Assembly: GCA_044235425.1 (NCBI GenBank) | Contig: JBIIHW010000002.1 | Location: 62,001 to 126,000 of the forward strand | Direction: 5' to 3' | DNA from: JBJSXJ01 sp044235425 | GTDB lineage: Bacteria > Planctomycetota > Planctomycetia > Pirellulales > Pirellulaceae | DNA length: 64,000 bases | Shown here: positions 45,323 through 53,858 of the stretch, one piece after another | Position numbering within the stretch: the first letter of the stretch is position 1 | How the letters are laid out: each line of letters opens with the position of its first letter | Translations under genes and position numbers: made by a program | Notes under the pieces: generated by a model | What the model was told of the DNA's origin: nothing | Databases searched by the model: none | What the model saw: the letters and a program-made list of their open reading frames with translations, nothing else

Positions 45323-46312
45323 TTGAGGATCTTGGCAACTGGTGGCGCGGGGTACGTCGGCTCGCATTCTGTGCGCTGGCTAGAGCGAGCTGGGCATGAA
45401 GTCTGGGTTTACGATAATCTTTCCCGCGGACATCGGCAGTTCGCCAAGCCTGATCGCTTGATTGTGGGCGATCTGTCTGATCAGGAGCGACTGAGTCAAA
45501 CGCTCGCTCAGCACCAAATCGACGTGGTGATTCATTTCGCTGCATTCGCGCTGGTCAGCGAAAGCATGTCGGACCCAGCGCTCTACTATCGCAATAATAC
45601 GCTCGGCTCTTTCTCACTACTTGAAGCGATGCGACAAGCGGGGGTAACGCGGATCGTCATATCTAGCACCACGGCGGTGTTCGGGAATGCCGAGCGAGTG
45701 CCGATTGTGGAGGACGAGCCCAAACAGCCTTGTAATCCTTATGGTCAAAGTAAATTGATGGTCGAACAGCTGCTCGCCGAATACGCTCGCGCGTACGGTA
45801 TGGCGGCGACCGCTTTTCGCTTCTTCAATGCAGCCGGTGCCACTCCTCATCTAGACTGTGGCGAATGGCATGATCCGGAGACGCATTTGATTCCGATCGT
45901 GCTGAGTGTCGCCCAAGGACATCGCTCGCAGATGACCATCTTCGGCAACGACTATCCCACTCCGGATGGAACCTGTGTGCGCGATTATGTTCACGTCGAC
46001 GATCTGGCAGCTGCTCATTTAGCCGCTCTGGAGCGACTGCGCCCCGGTGTTTTTCAGTCCTATAACCTCGGCATCGGTCGGGGATACTCGAACCTGGAGG
46101 TGGTTGAGGCGTGTCGCCGAGTGACGGGTAAGGAGATTCCCATCACGTTTGGTCCGCGTCGGGCCGGTGATCCACCCACGCTGATTGCCGACTCCACTCG
46201 CGCACGTCGCGAGTTGCAATGGCAGCCCGCATACACCGACCTCGACGCCATCGTGGCGACTGCCTGGGCTTGGCATCAAAAGCATCCTGAGTCGTTGATG
46301 CTTGGCCGTTAG
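45323..46312 (+). CDS. galE: UDP-glucose 4-epimerase
   Basis: 329 aa. I chose the TTG at 45323, which gives the canonical start MRILATGGAGYVGSH; a TTG at 45311 would add four residues. NAD-binding glycine motif at 7-13, catalytic Tyr140 and Lys144 (NPYGQSK), SSTTAVFG at 114-121, and RDYVHVDDLAAAH. Interconverts UDP-glucose and UDP-galactose for exopolysaccharide or cell-surface glycans. Its end overlaps the end of the convergent AmmeMemoRadiSam gene by 4 bp. Confidence 0.93.
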   Translation: MRILATGGAGYVGSHSVRWLERAGHEVWVYDNLSRGHRQFAKPDRLIVGDLSDQERLSQTLAQHQIDVVIHFAAFALVSESMSDPALYYRNNTLGSFSLLEAMRQAGVTRIVISSTTAVFGNAERVPIVEDEPKQPCNPYGQSKLMVEQLLAEYARAYGMAATAFRFFNAAGATPHLDCGEWHDPETHLIPIVLSVAQGHRSQMTIFGNDYPTPDGTCVRDYVHVDDLAAAHLAALERLRPGVFQSYNLGIGRGYSNLEVVEACRRVTGKEIPITFGPRRAGDPPTLIADSTRARRELQWQPAYTDLDAIVATAWAWHQKHPESLMLGR

Positions 46313-49107
46313 CGCAGGAGCACACCGGCGTAACCCACTACTCGGCTCGTGTCCCCCGAAACGTCGGCGCTAGTCGCGTAGCCCACTTGTTCGCAGTGTG
46401 TGAGTCCGCCGAGTTGCCGGAGTGTCTCCATCACGATGACTGCCGGAATCATTCCGCACATGCTGATGTCGTGCTCACGCACAATGTCGAATAGTTTCTG
46501 TGGATCGAGCGTCTGCATGGCGCTGAGGGCAATGTGATCGAGTCGTCGATTTTCGGCATCGTTCGCGAAGTGATTCATGTCGCTGGAGATGAGCAGTAGA
46601 GGTCGCGGCTGGAGTGATTGGAGGACGCGGGCGAGTCCGGTGGCAAACGTGCGACATTGTTCGAACGTGGCTGCACCGAGCGCCAAACCGACCACGCGAG
46701 ACTGCGGTGCCAGAAGCGACAAAAACGGCAGCTCGATCTCAATCGCATGCTCACGTTCATGTGCCGCAGCATCCAGTTGCAGTCCTGGAATGTTCGCGAC
46801 CAGTTCCCGCGCCAGTGTTGCATCCGAGCGTACGGAGCACCCGGGTAGTGACCAGATTTCATGGGGTGCTACGGCCCAGGGTACGCCCAGCCGAGTGTGT
46901 TTGGGGCCGATCACGATTATCTGCTCCGGGAATTCCAAGCGGTTCAGCACCGCAGCGGCTAGCTGTCCGGAGTAGATCAGGCCAGCATGCGGGACCATCG
47001 CGGCGGGCCAGGCTTCCGCCCAGCGCTGACTTTTCGCCAGCAACTGCAGACTCATTTGTCGTAGTTCCCACGGATCGCTTGGATAGAACATGCCAGCGAC
47101 GGCGGGTGGTCGAGTGAGCGGGGCGTGGAGGGGATCGGCGCGATTGTCAGTCGCTGCCGGTTCGTTCGTCGCCAGCACAGCCGATATGAGTGGCCCGCCG
47201 AACTCCAGCGACTCGAAGGTCTGCAGCTGAGTGTGCGGATCTTCCCAAGCATTCGCTGGTAAACCGGCCTTGCGGCCCACCTGCTGCAAAAAAGTTTCTG
47301 CGTTCCACTGCTGTTCGGTCGCTACACTCGGCAGCAGCAGCCCCGCCAGATTCCCGCGCTGGATGCGCAGTCCATGGCGTCCCACCTGAACGCCGGCCAG
47401 CCGCTCCACGCGATTTGACCCCAGCGTGCGAAAGCTGTGTAAGAGATTCAGGTCAAGCGACAGATGCGGAAGTTCTTCCAGTTTGAGTGGTGGAAAACGG
47501 CGGTCTTGAGTTGCGGTATAGCGAGCCGCTTCGGTGACGGCAGTGGATAGAGGCATCGGTTGTCCGAGCGCTCCACAGCAGGCTCGCAGTCGCCCTTCAC
47601 GTTTGAGCGTCACAAAAGCGCCGTAGACGGTTTGTTCGCCAACACTCGCGAAGGGATCGCTGGTTGGTGGCCGAGTGCCGCCACCGATCGCTTCGGCCAC
47701 CAGACGACTCGCCGTCTCCCGCAACTGTTCGCGCTGGGCGGTAGTCAGAAGAGCCAGTTCCGCAGCCACCGCATTCGCAGTGCCTGGATTCGCAGTGCCT
47801 GGATTCGCAGTGCCTGGATTAGGTACGCCTGATTGGGCCGATGATGGAGCCGAGGCGGCGGAGTCACGAGCGGTGCCTACGACCGATCCGGTAAGGATCG
47901 AGGAGGTTTTTTGGGGAGGTGTGGTCACGGAAGTTGAGGGGGGCTGAGAGGGAGATATTTTGGGGAGCAGATTTTCGGGAGGAACGACGGCGAAGGGGCG
48001 CATATCGATCGGTTGTCGTTGTCGACCCCAGTGGCCGGGGCTCGCTTCAAAGTGACCAGCAACGATGTGACCGCACGACCGGCACCGATTGCCATCCAAC
48101 TGATAACGCCCTAGATCATACCAGTCGCGTTCAATCACCCTGATGCCACAATGCGGACAATAGGTACTTTGATGAGCGACATCATGTACGTTGCCCGTGT
48201 AGACATACTTCAGTCCCGCCTCTTTTGCGATGGCATATGCCGTCAGCAAAGTTGATAGGGGGGTGTTGGGTAAATCGAGCATACGGAAGTCGGGATGAAA
48301 CGCTGAAAAATGCACTGGCACTTCATCACCGCAATGCTGCAGAATCCAGTCGCACATCTGCCGCAATTCGTGAGGCGCATCATTCGTTTGCGGAATGACC
48401 AGGTTCGTGATTTCCAACCAGGTGTTCGTTTCCCGCTTGATCCACTCCAACGTCTCGAGCACGGGCTGTAAATGCGAGTAGGTCACATGCGTATAGAAGT
48501 GTTCGGTGAAACCCTTCAGGTCCACATTCGCCGCATCCATGTACTCGAAGAATTTCGGCCGTGCGGCCGGTGAGATATAGCCGGCGGTGACGGCTACATT
48601 TTTGATGCCAACTGCGCGACAAGCTTTTGCCGTATCGATCGCGTACTCGGCCCAAATCACCGGATCATTGTAGGTGTAGGCCACACTGCGACACTCGTAA
48701 TACTGTGCCGCGCGGGCGATGGCGTCTGGAGTTGCCGACTCGCTTAGTCGTTCCACTTCACGCGACTTGGAGATGTCCCAGTTCTGACAGAATTTACAGC
48801 CGAGATTGCAACCCGCCGTGCCAAAGGACAACACGCTGGTACCCGGCAGAAAATGATTCAGCGGTTTTTTTTCGATGGGGTCGATGCAAAAGCCGGTGCT
48901 GCGACCGTAGGTGGTGAGTACCATTTCGCCCGCCACATTTTGACGCACGAAACAAAACCCTCGATCGCCAGGTTTGAGATGACATTCGCGAGGGCAGAGG
49001 TCACAAACGATTCGCCCTTCAGCAGCATCTTCATGCCACCAGCCACCCGCCCACGCTCCAGCCGAAAGCCAGCCGGTAGCGGGAGGATCAATGACGGTGC
49101 GAGCCAT
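46309..49107 (-). CDS. AmmeMemoRadiSam triple fusion (radical SAM + AMMECR1 + MEMO1 domains)
   Basis: 932 aa. Residues about 30-370: radical SAM enzyme of the AmmeMemoRadiSam system, with CNLGCKFC (Cys100, 104, 107), an N-terminal Cys group (35, 38, 42, 52) and a zinc-ribbon end (CPHC 317-320, CRSC 342-345). Residues 380-450: Ser/Thr/Pro linker with NPGTA repeats. Residues about 455-635: AMMECR1 domain (YGAFVTLKREGRLRACCG; the common LRGCIG is changed). Residues about 665-932: MEMO domain with PHAG (His707), EREHAIE (His787), MNHF (His846) and Cys884. The three parts are normally separate genes; their joint function is unknown. No stop or frameshift interrupts the chain. Confidence 0.92.
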   Translation of the reverse strand: MARTVIDPPATGWLSAGAWAGGWWHEDAAEGRIVCDLCPRECHLKPGDRGFCFVRQNVAGEMVLTTYGRSTGFCIDPIEKKPLNHFLPGTSVLSFGTAGCNLGCKFCQNWDISKSREVERLSESATPDAIARAAQYYECRSVAYTYNDPVIWAEYAIDTAKACRAVGIKNVAVTAGYISPAARPKFFEYMDAANVDLKGFTEHFYTHVTYSHLQPVLETLEWIKRETNTWLEITNLVIPQTNDAPHELRQMCDWILQHCGDEVPVHFSAFHPDFRMLDLPNTPLSTLLTAYAIAKEAGLKYVYTGNVHDVAHQSTYCPHCGIRVIERDWYDLGRYQLDGNRCRSCGHIVAGHFEASPGHWGRQRQPIDMRPFAVVPPENLLPKISPSQPPSTSVTTPPQKTSSILTGSVVGTARDSAASAPSSAQSGVPNPGTANPGTANPGTANAVAAELALLTTAQREQLRETASRLVAEAIGGGTRPPTSDPFASVGEQTVYGAFVTLKREGRLRACCGALGQPMPLSTAVTEAARYTATQDRRFPPLKLEELPHLSLDLNLLHSFRTLGSNRVERLAGVQVGRHGLRIQRGNLAGLLLPSVATEQQWNAETFLQQVGRKAGLPANAWEDPHTQLQTFESLEFGGPLISAVLATNEPAATDNRADPLHAPLTRPPAVAGMFYPSDPWELRQMSLQLLAKSQRWAEAWPAAMVPHAGLIYSGQLAAAVLNRLEFPEQIIVIGPKHTRLGVPWAVAPHEIWSLPGCSVRSDATLARELVANIPGLQLDAAAHEREHAIEIELPFLSLLAPQSRVVGLALGAATFEQCRTFATGLARVLQSLQPRPLLLISSDMNHFANDAENRRLDHIALSAMQTLDPQKLFDIVREHDISMCGMIPAVIVMETLRQLGGLTHCEQVGYATSADVSGDTSRVVGYAGVLLR
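47772..47816. repeat. 15-bp tandem repeat x3 in the fusion linker
   Basis: Three units of GATTCGCAGTGCCTG (first unit begins with C) encode, on the minus strand, the NPGTA pentapeptide in the linker between the radical SAM and AMMECR1 domains. Confidence 0.88.
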
Positions 49108-49417
49108 GGAAAGGTCTCCTTTGGACTCGATGTTAGCAGCTCATCGCCCCGCTATGGTATCCCGAATTCCACGACCCCCAACTCCCGTTCAGCCTGATCC
49201 AGGTGACGCACACAATCCTGGAAATGGCGGATCCGCGGTATGCGATCGTGACAGGATAGTGGTGGTTAGTTTACTCGGAGAGTGGACTATCGATGGCCCA
49301 ACGATGTCGCCCGACTTTCCAAGTCGGTAAGCGCGAATTGAAACGCAGGAGGTTGCTCGGATACATGTCCACTCGGAGAGTAGACCGACGATGGACCGAC
49401 GGTGAGTGGACCGACGG
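49108..49417. other. Gap of 310 bp with repeats and a hairpin
   Basis: No gene recognised. CCGACTT-TCC-AAGTCGG (49311-49327) is a perfect 7-bp hairpin. ACTCGGAGAGT occurs at about 49273 and again at about 49372, each followed by a GATGG-type tail. ACCGACGG occurs twice between 49380 and 49420. The region is upstream of the AmmeMemoRadiSam start and downstream of miaB. Confidence 0.5.
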
Positions 49418-50851
49418 TTACGCGGTGGTTGTTGGAGGCGTTAGTCCCAAAACGAGCGGCTCTGGGTCGTTCGTCACGACGGCACCAAACAGGGTGTGGG
49501 CACTCACCTCGTAAATCGCGACTTCTGCGAACTGACCAACTTGTCGCTGATGACCATCAAACACCACGATCCGATCACAGGTCGTGCGACCAGTCATCTG
49601 ACAAAGATCCCCACTCAGTCCTTGTCGTAATTGCCATTCGCTCGGGCCTTCGACCAGCACTTCCACGCGTTCCCCGAGGAATTGTTCGTTGAGTTCCTCG
49701 CAGATGGAATTCTGCAGCGCGAGCAATTCATTATTGCGGAACTGTTTGACCTCATAGGGAACATCATCGGGCATGCGATCTGCTGCTTTCGTGCCAGCTC
49801 GTTCGCTGTATTTAAAAATGAAGCTGTTCTTGAAGCGGCATTCGCGGGCCAGATCCATGGTGAGCTGGAAATCGTGATCAGTTTCACCACAAAACCCAAC
49901 AATGAAATCACTCGTCACCGCCGCCTCGGGCACCTGCGTGCGAATTCGTCCCATCATTTCGCGATAGTCCTCGACCGTATAACCGCGTTTCATTCGCTCC
50001 AGGATCGGATTCGAGCCGCTTTGGGCGGGCACGTGCAGATAGGGACAGACTTTCGGCAAATGATGGACCGCCGACAACAAATCGTCCGTCATGTCTTTGG
50101 GATAATTCGTTACGAATTTGAGTCGCTTGATGGCATCGATGTCGTGTAGTTGTTCGAGTAGATCCGAAAGGCGTGTGACGCGATCCCCATCTCGATAACG
50201 ATAGCTATTCACAGTTTGGCCGAGCAGGGTTATTTCCAGGCAGCCTTGATCGGCGAGTGCGCGAGCTTCCGCGAGAATCTGCTCGGGAGGCCGTCCCTGC
50301 TCGGGGCCACGAGTCATCGGCACCACGCAGTAGGTGCAAAACTTATCGCAGCCAATTTGAATACGCAGATAAGCCTGGAAGGGAGTGGGGCGCATGGAGG
50401 GATCGCGCAGTGGGTCGAAGGTTTCATGCGTGCGACGAATCTCATCCGCCGTACCGTCCTTGCGTCCCAGACTCACGGCCATCTGACGACCAGACCCCGA
50501 CTCAATCTCTCGCAACAGATCTGGAATGCGCTGCAACTGTCCGGGTCCTACAACCAGGTCGACAAACGGTGCCCGTTCGAAAATCAGTTTTTGATCTTTT
50601 TGTGCCATGCAGCCCATCACCCCTACAATTTTTTGGGGATGTTTCTGCTTGAACGCACGTAAGCGCCCGAGCGCACTGTAGGTTTTGTTTTCCGACTGCT
50701 CACGGACGCTGCAGGTGTTGAACAGAATCGTATCGGCAGTGGGTAGCTCGCGTGTCAGCTCGTAGCCATGCTGACGCAAGCTGGCAACGACCATTTCGCT
50801 ATCGAGCACATTCATCTGACAACCGACGGTTTCAATGTAAAGACGCTTCAT
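49418..50851 (-). CDS. miaB: tRNA-2-methylthio-N6-isopentenyladenosine synthase MiaB
   Basis: 477 aa. Adds the 2-methylthio group to i6A37 of tRNAs. N-terminal cluster cysteines Cys11, Cys47 and Cys81; radical SAM cysteines Cys168, Cys172 and Cys175 (CDKFCTYC); TRAM domain from about residue 385 (RVEVLVEG onward). A C-terminal tail of about 25 residues follows. GGAGA precedes the ATG. It begins 3 bp after the fmt stop, so def, fmt and miaB are very likely one transcript. Confidence 0.97.
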   Translation of the reverse strand: MKRLYIETVGCQMNVLDSEMVVASLRQHGYELTRELPTADTILFNTCSVREQSENKTYSALGRLRAFKQKHPQKIVGVMGCMAQKDQKLIFERAPFVDLVVGPGQLQRIPDLLREIESGSGRQMAVSLGRKDGTADEIRRTHETFDPLRDPSMRPTPFQAYLRIQIGCDKFCTYCVVPMTRGPEQGRPPEQILAEARALADQGCLEITLLGQTVNSYRYRDGDRVTRLSDLLEQLHDIDAIKRLKFVTNYPKDMTDDLLSAVHHLPKVCPYLHVPAQSGSNPILERMKRGYTVEDYREMMGRIRTQVPEAAVTSDFIVGFCGETDHDFQLTMDLARECRFKNSFIFKYSERAGTKAADRMPDDVPYEVKQFRNNELLALQNSICEELNEQFLGERVEVLVEGPSEWQLRQGLSGDLCQMTGRTTCDRIVVFDGHQRQVGQFAEVAIYEVSAHTLFGAVVTNDPEPLVLGLTPPTTTA

Positions 50852-50854
50852 GGT

Positions 50855-51865
50855 TCATTCTCCGCGACGTTCGGCGGTTGTTGTTTCTTGGGCGACGGGC
50901 GGTTTGCCCAGTCGCTGTCCCACTTGCACGGGATGACCGCGCAGGAATTCGGCTACTTCCATCGATCGCTTTGACGCCGGCTGAAGACGCTCGATTCGCA
51001 GCGCACCAGCACCGGTCGCGACCCACAGCTGAGTTTGATCGGCACGCACAATTGCACCTGGTGCTGGCGTCGCGTCGCCAGCTGGCAGCGGTTCTTCAGC
51101 AACCTGCTGCAGGATCAGCCGCAGCCATTCACCCTTGGGGTTCAGCCAGTCGGTGTAAGCACCCGGCCATGGCTGAAACGCTCGAATTTGATTACGGATC
51201 TGGCGTGCCGATTGATTCCAATCGATCAATCCTAGGGCTTTGCTGAGTCGGGGCGCTTTACTGGCTTGTGCGCCATCCTGAGGCTGGCCGAGTGGCGAGG
51301 TGCCGTCCCATTGAGCAAGCTTGTCGATCGCTTCCAGGACAGCGGGCACACCGAGCTGTGCCAGACGCGGCTCTAAATCGGCGGCGGTTTCTTGAGGATC
51401 AATCGCGGTACGACGGAGTGTTAAAATCGGTCCACCATCCAGCAGCGGCGTCATGTGAATCACCGCGACGCCCGTTTCCGAATCTCCGTGATAGACCGCC
51501 CATTGAACTGGTGCGGCACCTCGGTAACGTGGCAACAGTGAGCCATGCAGGTTGATGCCGCCCAGTCGAGTGGTGGCCAGTGTTGCGGAACTGAGGATCT
51601 GCCCGTAATCACACACCACCAAAAGATCCGCTTGCCACTGTGTGAGCCAGCTGCGCGACTCATCCGTGTTGATGCTCTGCGGATCATAAACCGCTAACCC
51701 ACGTGACTCGGCGACTTGCCGCATCGGATTCACCGGCACCACAACACGTCGCTGATTTGGTGGCGCGGGTCGAGTGACCAGGGCCACCACCTCATGCGAG
51801 GAGTCCAGCAGGGATTCCAAGGTTGGAACGGCAAAGGGCCCCGTTCCCATCATCACGAGACGCAT
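50855..51865 (-). CDS. fmt: Methionyl-tRNA formyltransferase
   Basis: 336 aa. Formylates initiator Met-tRNA using 10-formyl-tetrahydrofolate. Catalytic Asn105 and His107 are in GGINLHGSLLPRYRGAAPVQ; Asp143 is in TPLLDGGP. The C-terminal tRNA-binding barrel begins near residue 215. GAGGAAA precedes the ATG. It lies 47 bp after def, the usual pairing of formyl addition and removal. Confidence 0.97.
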   Translation of the reverse strand: MRLVMMGTGPFAVPTLESLLDSSHEVVALVTRPAPPNQRRVVVPVNPMRQVAESRGLAVYDPQSINTDESRSWLTQWQADLLVVCDYGQILSSATLATTRLGGINLHGSLLPRYRGAAPVQWAVYHGDSETGVAVIHMTPLLDGGPILTLRRTAIDPQETAADLEPRLAQLGVPAVLEAIDKLAQWDGTSPLGQPQDGAQASKAPRLSKALGLIDWNQSARQIRNQIRAFQPWPGAYTDWLNPKGEWLRLILQQVAEEPLPAGDATPAPGAIVRADQTQLWVATGAGALRIERLQPASKRSMEVAEFLRGHPVQVGQRLGKPPVAQETTTAERRGE

Positions 51866-51912
51866 GATCGATCTAGTTTCCTCGGGTAGAAGATGATTCT
51901 AAAGCTGGTTGC

Positions 51913-52521
51913 TCAAGCACAATACCGAGTCTCCCAAAGTCGACGCTGCTGGGCGAGTGTTTCGTCACTGGAAATCTCACCGGCAGAACAGCGGCTGCGA
52001 TAGTCCACCTCAAACTGCTCCACGGCAGGCTGCACTTTCGCTCGGGCCTCCTCGTCCATGCGATCGATGAACAGGGTGCCATCGAGGTGGTCGAGTTCAT
52101 GTTGGATGACTCGGGCCATCATGCCCGACATGTCGGCGATGATTTCTTTGCCCGACAAATCGTAGGCGTTGATGCGCACCTGTTTGGGGCGAACCACCGG
52201 ACCATATAATCCCGGCAAGCTCAAACAGCCCTCTTCCATCTCGCAGGTGAGTTTCGGTTTAGTCACCACGGGATTGATGAAGACCAGCTCCTCGCCTTTC
52301 CCCTTTTCTGCCTCCAGGTTCACGATGAACAGTCGCAGGGGTAGATTGACTTGAGGTGCCGCCAGCCCAATTCCCCGAGCGGCATACATTAGGTCAAACA
52401 TTTGGGCGACGAGTTCTTTGAATTGCTGGTCCACTCGCCGCACCGTCTTCGCCACCTCCCGCAAACCTACATGGGGGTAGTGAACAATCCGCAGGGCAGG
52501 GGATTCGGTCGACTGGTTCAT
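51913..52521 (-). CDS. def: Peptide deformylase
   Basis: 202 aa metal hydrolase that removes the N-formyl group from new proteins. All three motifs are present: GIGLAAPQ (50-57), EEGCLSLPG with Cys99, and QHELDHLDG with His141, Glu142 and His145. Slightly longer than the common 165-170 aa type. First gene of the def-fmt-miaB run; the promoter should lie in 52522-52693, shared with the divergent vWA gene. Confidence 0.97.
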   Translation of the reverse strand: MNQSTESPALRIVHYPHVGLREVAKTVRRVDQQFKELVAQMFDLMYAARGIGLAAPQVNLPLRLFIVNLEAEKGKGEELVFINPVVTKPKLTCEMEEGCLSLPGLYGPVVRPKQVRINAYDLSGKEIIADMSGMMARVIQHELDHLDGTLFIDRMDEEARAKVQPAVEQFEVDYRSRCSAGEISSDETLAQQRRLWETRYCA

Positions 52522-52693
52522 CGAGTGACTTTACTGGTCAGAGAGGTGGCTATCGATTGGGCTTTGCAAGCCCCATTAGTATAGGCACCTAAGCTCGAAA
52601 TCGTCAGGGGCGCTACGCTAGATGACGAATTGTGCGCGAACTGCCTACAATAAAACGAAACCGCTTGATCACAATCCCATCTGGCAGCCGGCG

Positions 52694-53794
52694 ATGAACT
52701 CTTCGACCATCCAGCCCCACACCGACTCAGATCCTGGCGACCTGCTCTCGCCGGCACTCCCGGAGCAGGGTGTCTCGTGGTTGCTATCGCTGGTGGCCCA
52801 CATGCTGCTGTTTCTTATCGCCGCGATCCTCTGGGCGGCACCTCCCCGCGGAGCTGCAACTCAAGCCGATCGCACGGGTGGCATTGTGCTGGTCGATCTG
52901 AGTGAAAGCCAGCCGCAGTATGAGCTGCTCGACGAATCCGCCTCGGAACTCGATCCGCTCACCCAGTTCGCCGACCCAAACTCCAGCCCGCCCGCAGATG
53001 CGGATTTCCCTTCGGCGACTACGCCGCAGGACAGCCCACAGGCAAACTCGGTTGCTGCCGCACGTGGCTTGCCGGGCCCCGAGGCCGCGCCGGTCCAGGC
53101 CAGTCGGCTGCTGCCGACGCGGGAGTCAGAAACGGGAACGCTCAAGGCGAGCGGCGGTGGAGTTCCCGGTGCGACAGAACTTTTGGGCTCCGCGACGGTC
53201 CCCGGGGCCACTCGTCCCGGCGGTAAGGGACTGGGTAAAGCGGCCCAAACCTACCTCTTCGGTGTTCCCGGAACCGGACGTCAGTTCTTGTATGTCTTCG
53301 ATCGCTCGTCGAGTATGACGGCCTTTAGCGGACGGCCCTTCACTGCCGCTAAACGCGAACTTGCAAAAAGCCTCCGCCATCTCGAAAGCACTCATCAGTT
53401 TCAAATCATCTTTTACAACCATCGCACAATCGTTTACAACCCGCTCTATCCGCAGCCACCACGCATGATGTTCGGCAGCGATGATAACAAACAACGCGCG
53501 GAGCAATGGGCACGCGGTTTATCGGCCGACGGTGGCACGGACCATATGGCTGCTCTTAAACTTGCGCTGGGACTGGGACCCGACGTCGTGTTCTTTCTCA
53601 CCGATGCCGACGATCCGCAATTGACCGAAGGTGAACTCGCGAAGATCACGCGCCTGAATCGTGGCTCGGTCATTAATACGATCGAGTTTGGCAGTGGCCC
53701 ATCCCGCGGTGGTAACTTTCTGGTGCGCCTGGCGAAACTGAACGGTGGCCAGCACGCCTACGTCGACGTAACGCAATTACCGGCCGATGAATAA
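52694..53794 (+). CDS. Membrane-anchored von Willebrand A domain protein
   Basis: 366 aa from the ATG at 52694; an upstream frame from 52622 is possible but has no ribosome site. One membrane segment (WLLSLVAHMLLFLIAAILWAA, about 29-49), a Pro/Ala/Ser-rich outer linker (50-185), then a vWA domain from 195. The MIDAS metal site is DRSSS (Asp203, Ser205, Ser207), with GGTDH and FLTDADD as the later ligands. It should bind a protein partner through a bound metal ion. First gene of the ExbB/ExbD cluster; 64 bp separate it from the next gene. Confidence 0.88.
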   Translation: MNSSTIQPHTDSDPGDLLSPALPEQGVSWLLSLVAHMLLFLIAAILWAAPPRGAATQADRTGGIVLVDLSESQPQYELLDESASELDPLTQFADPNSSPPADADFPSATTPQDSPQANSVAAARGLPGPEAAPVQASRLLPTRESETGTLKASGGGVPGATELLGSATVPGATRPGGKGLGKAAQTYLFGVPGTGRQFLYVFDRSSSMTAFSGRPFTAAKRELAKSLRHLESTHQFQIIFYNHRTIVYNPLYPQPPRMMFGSDDNKQRAEQWARGLSADGGTDHMAALKLALGLGPDVVFFLTDADDPQLTEGELAKITRLNRGSVINTIEFGSGPSRGGNFLVRLAKLNGGQHAYVDVTQLPADE

Positions 53795-53815
53795 CCCCTC
53801 CCATACGCCCTGCCA

Positions 53816-53847
53816 AGTGGAAATGCAGATGAGTGGAAATGCAGATG
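53816..53847. repeat. 16-bp direct duplication before the exported-protein gene
   Basis: AGTGGAAATGCAGATG occurs twice in tandem, ending 12 bp before the ATG at 53859. It duplicates the likely ribosome-binding region (GATGAGTG). Confidence 0.85.
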
Positions 53848-53858
53848 AGTGAACAGAC

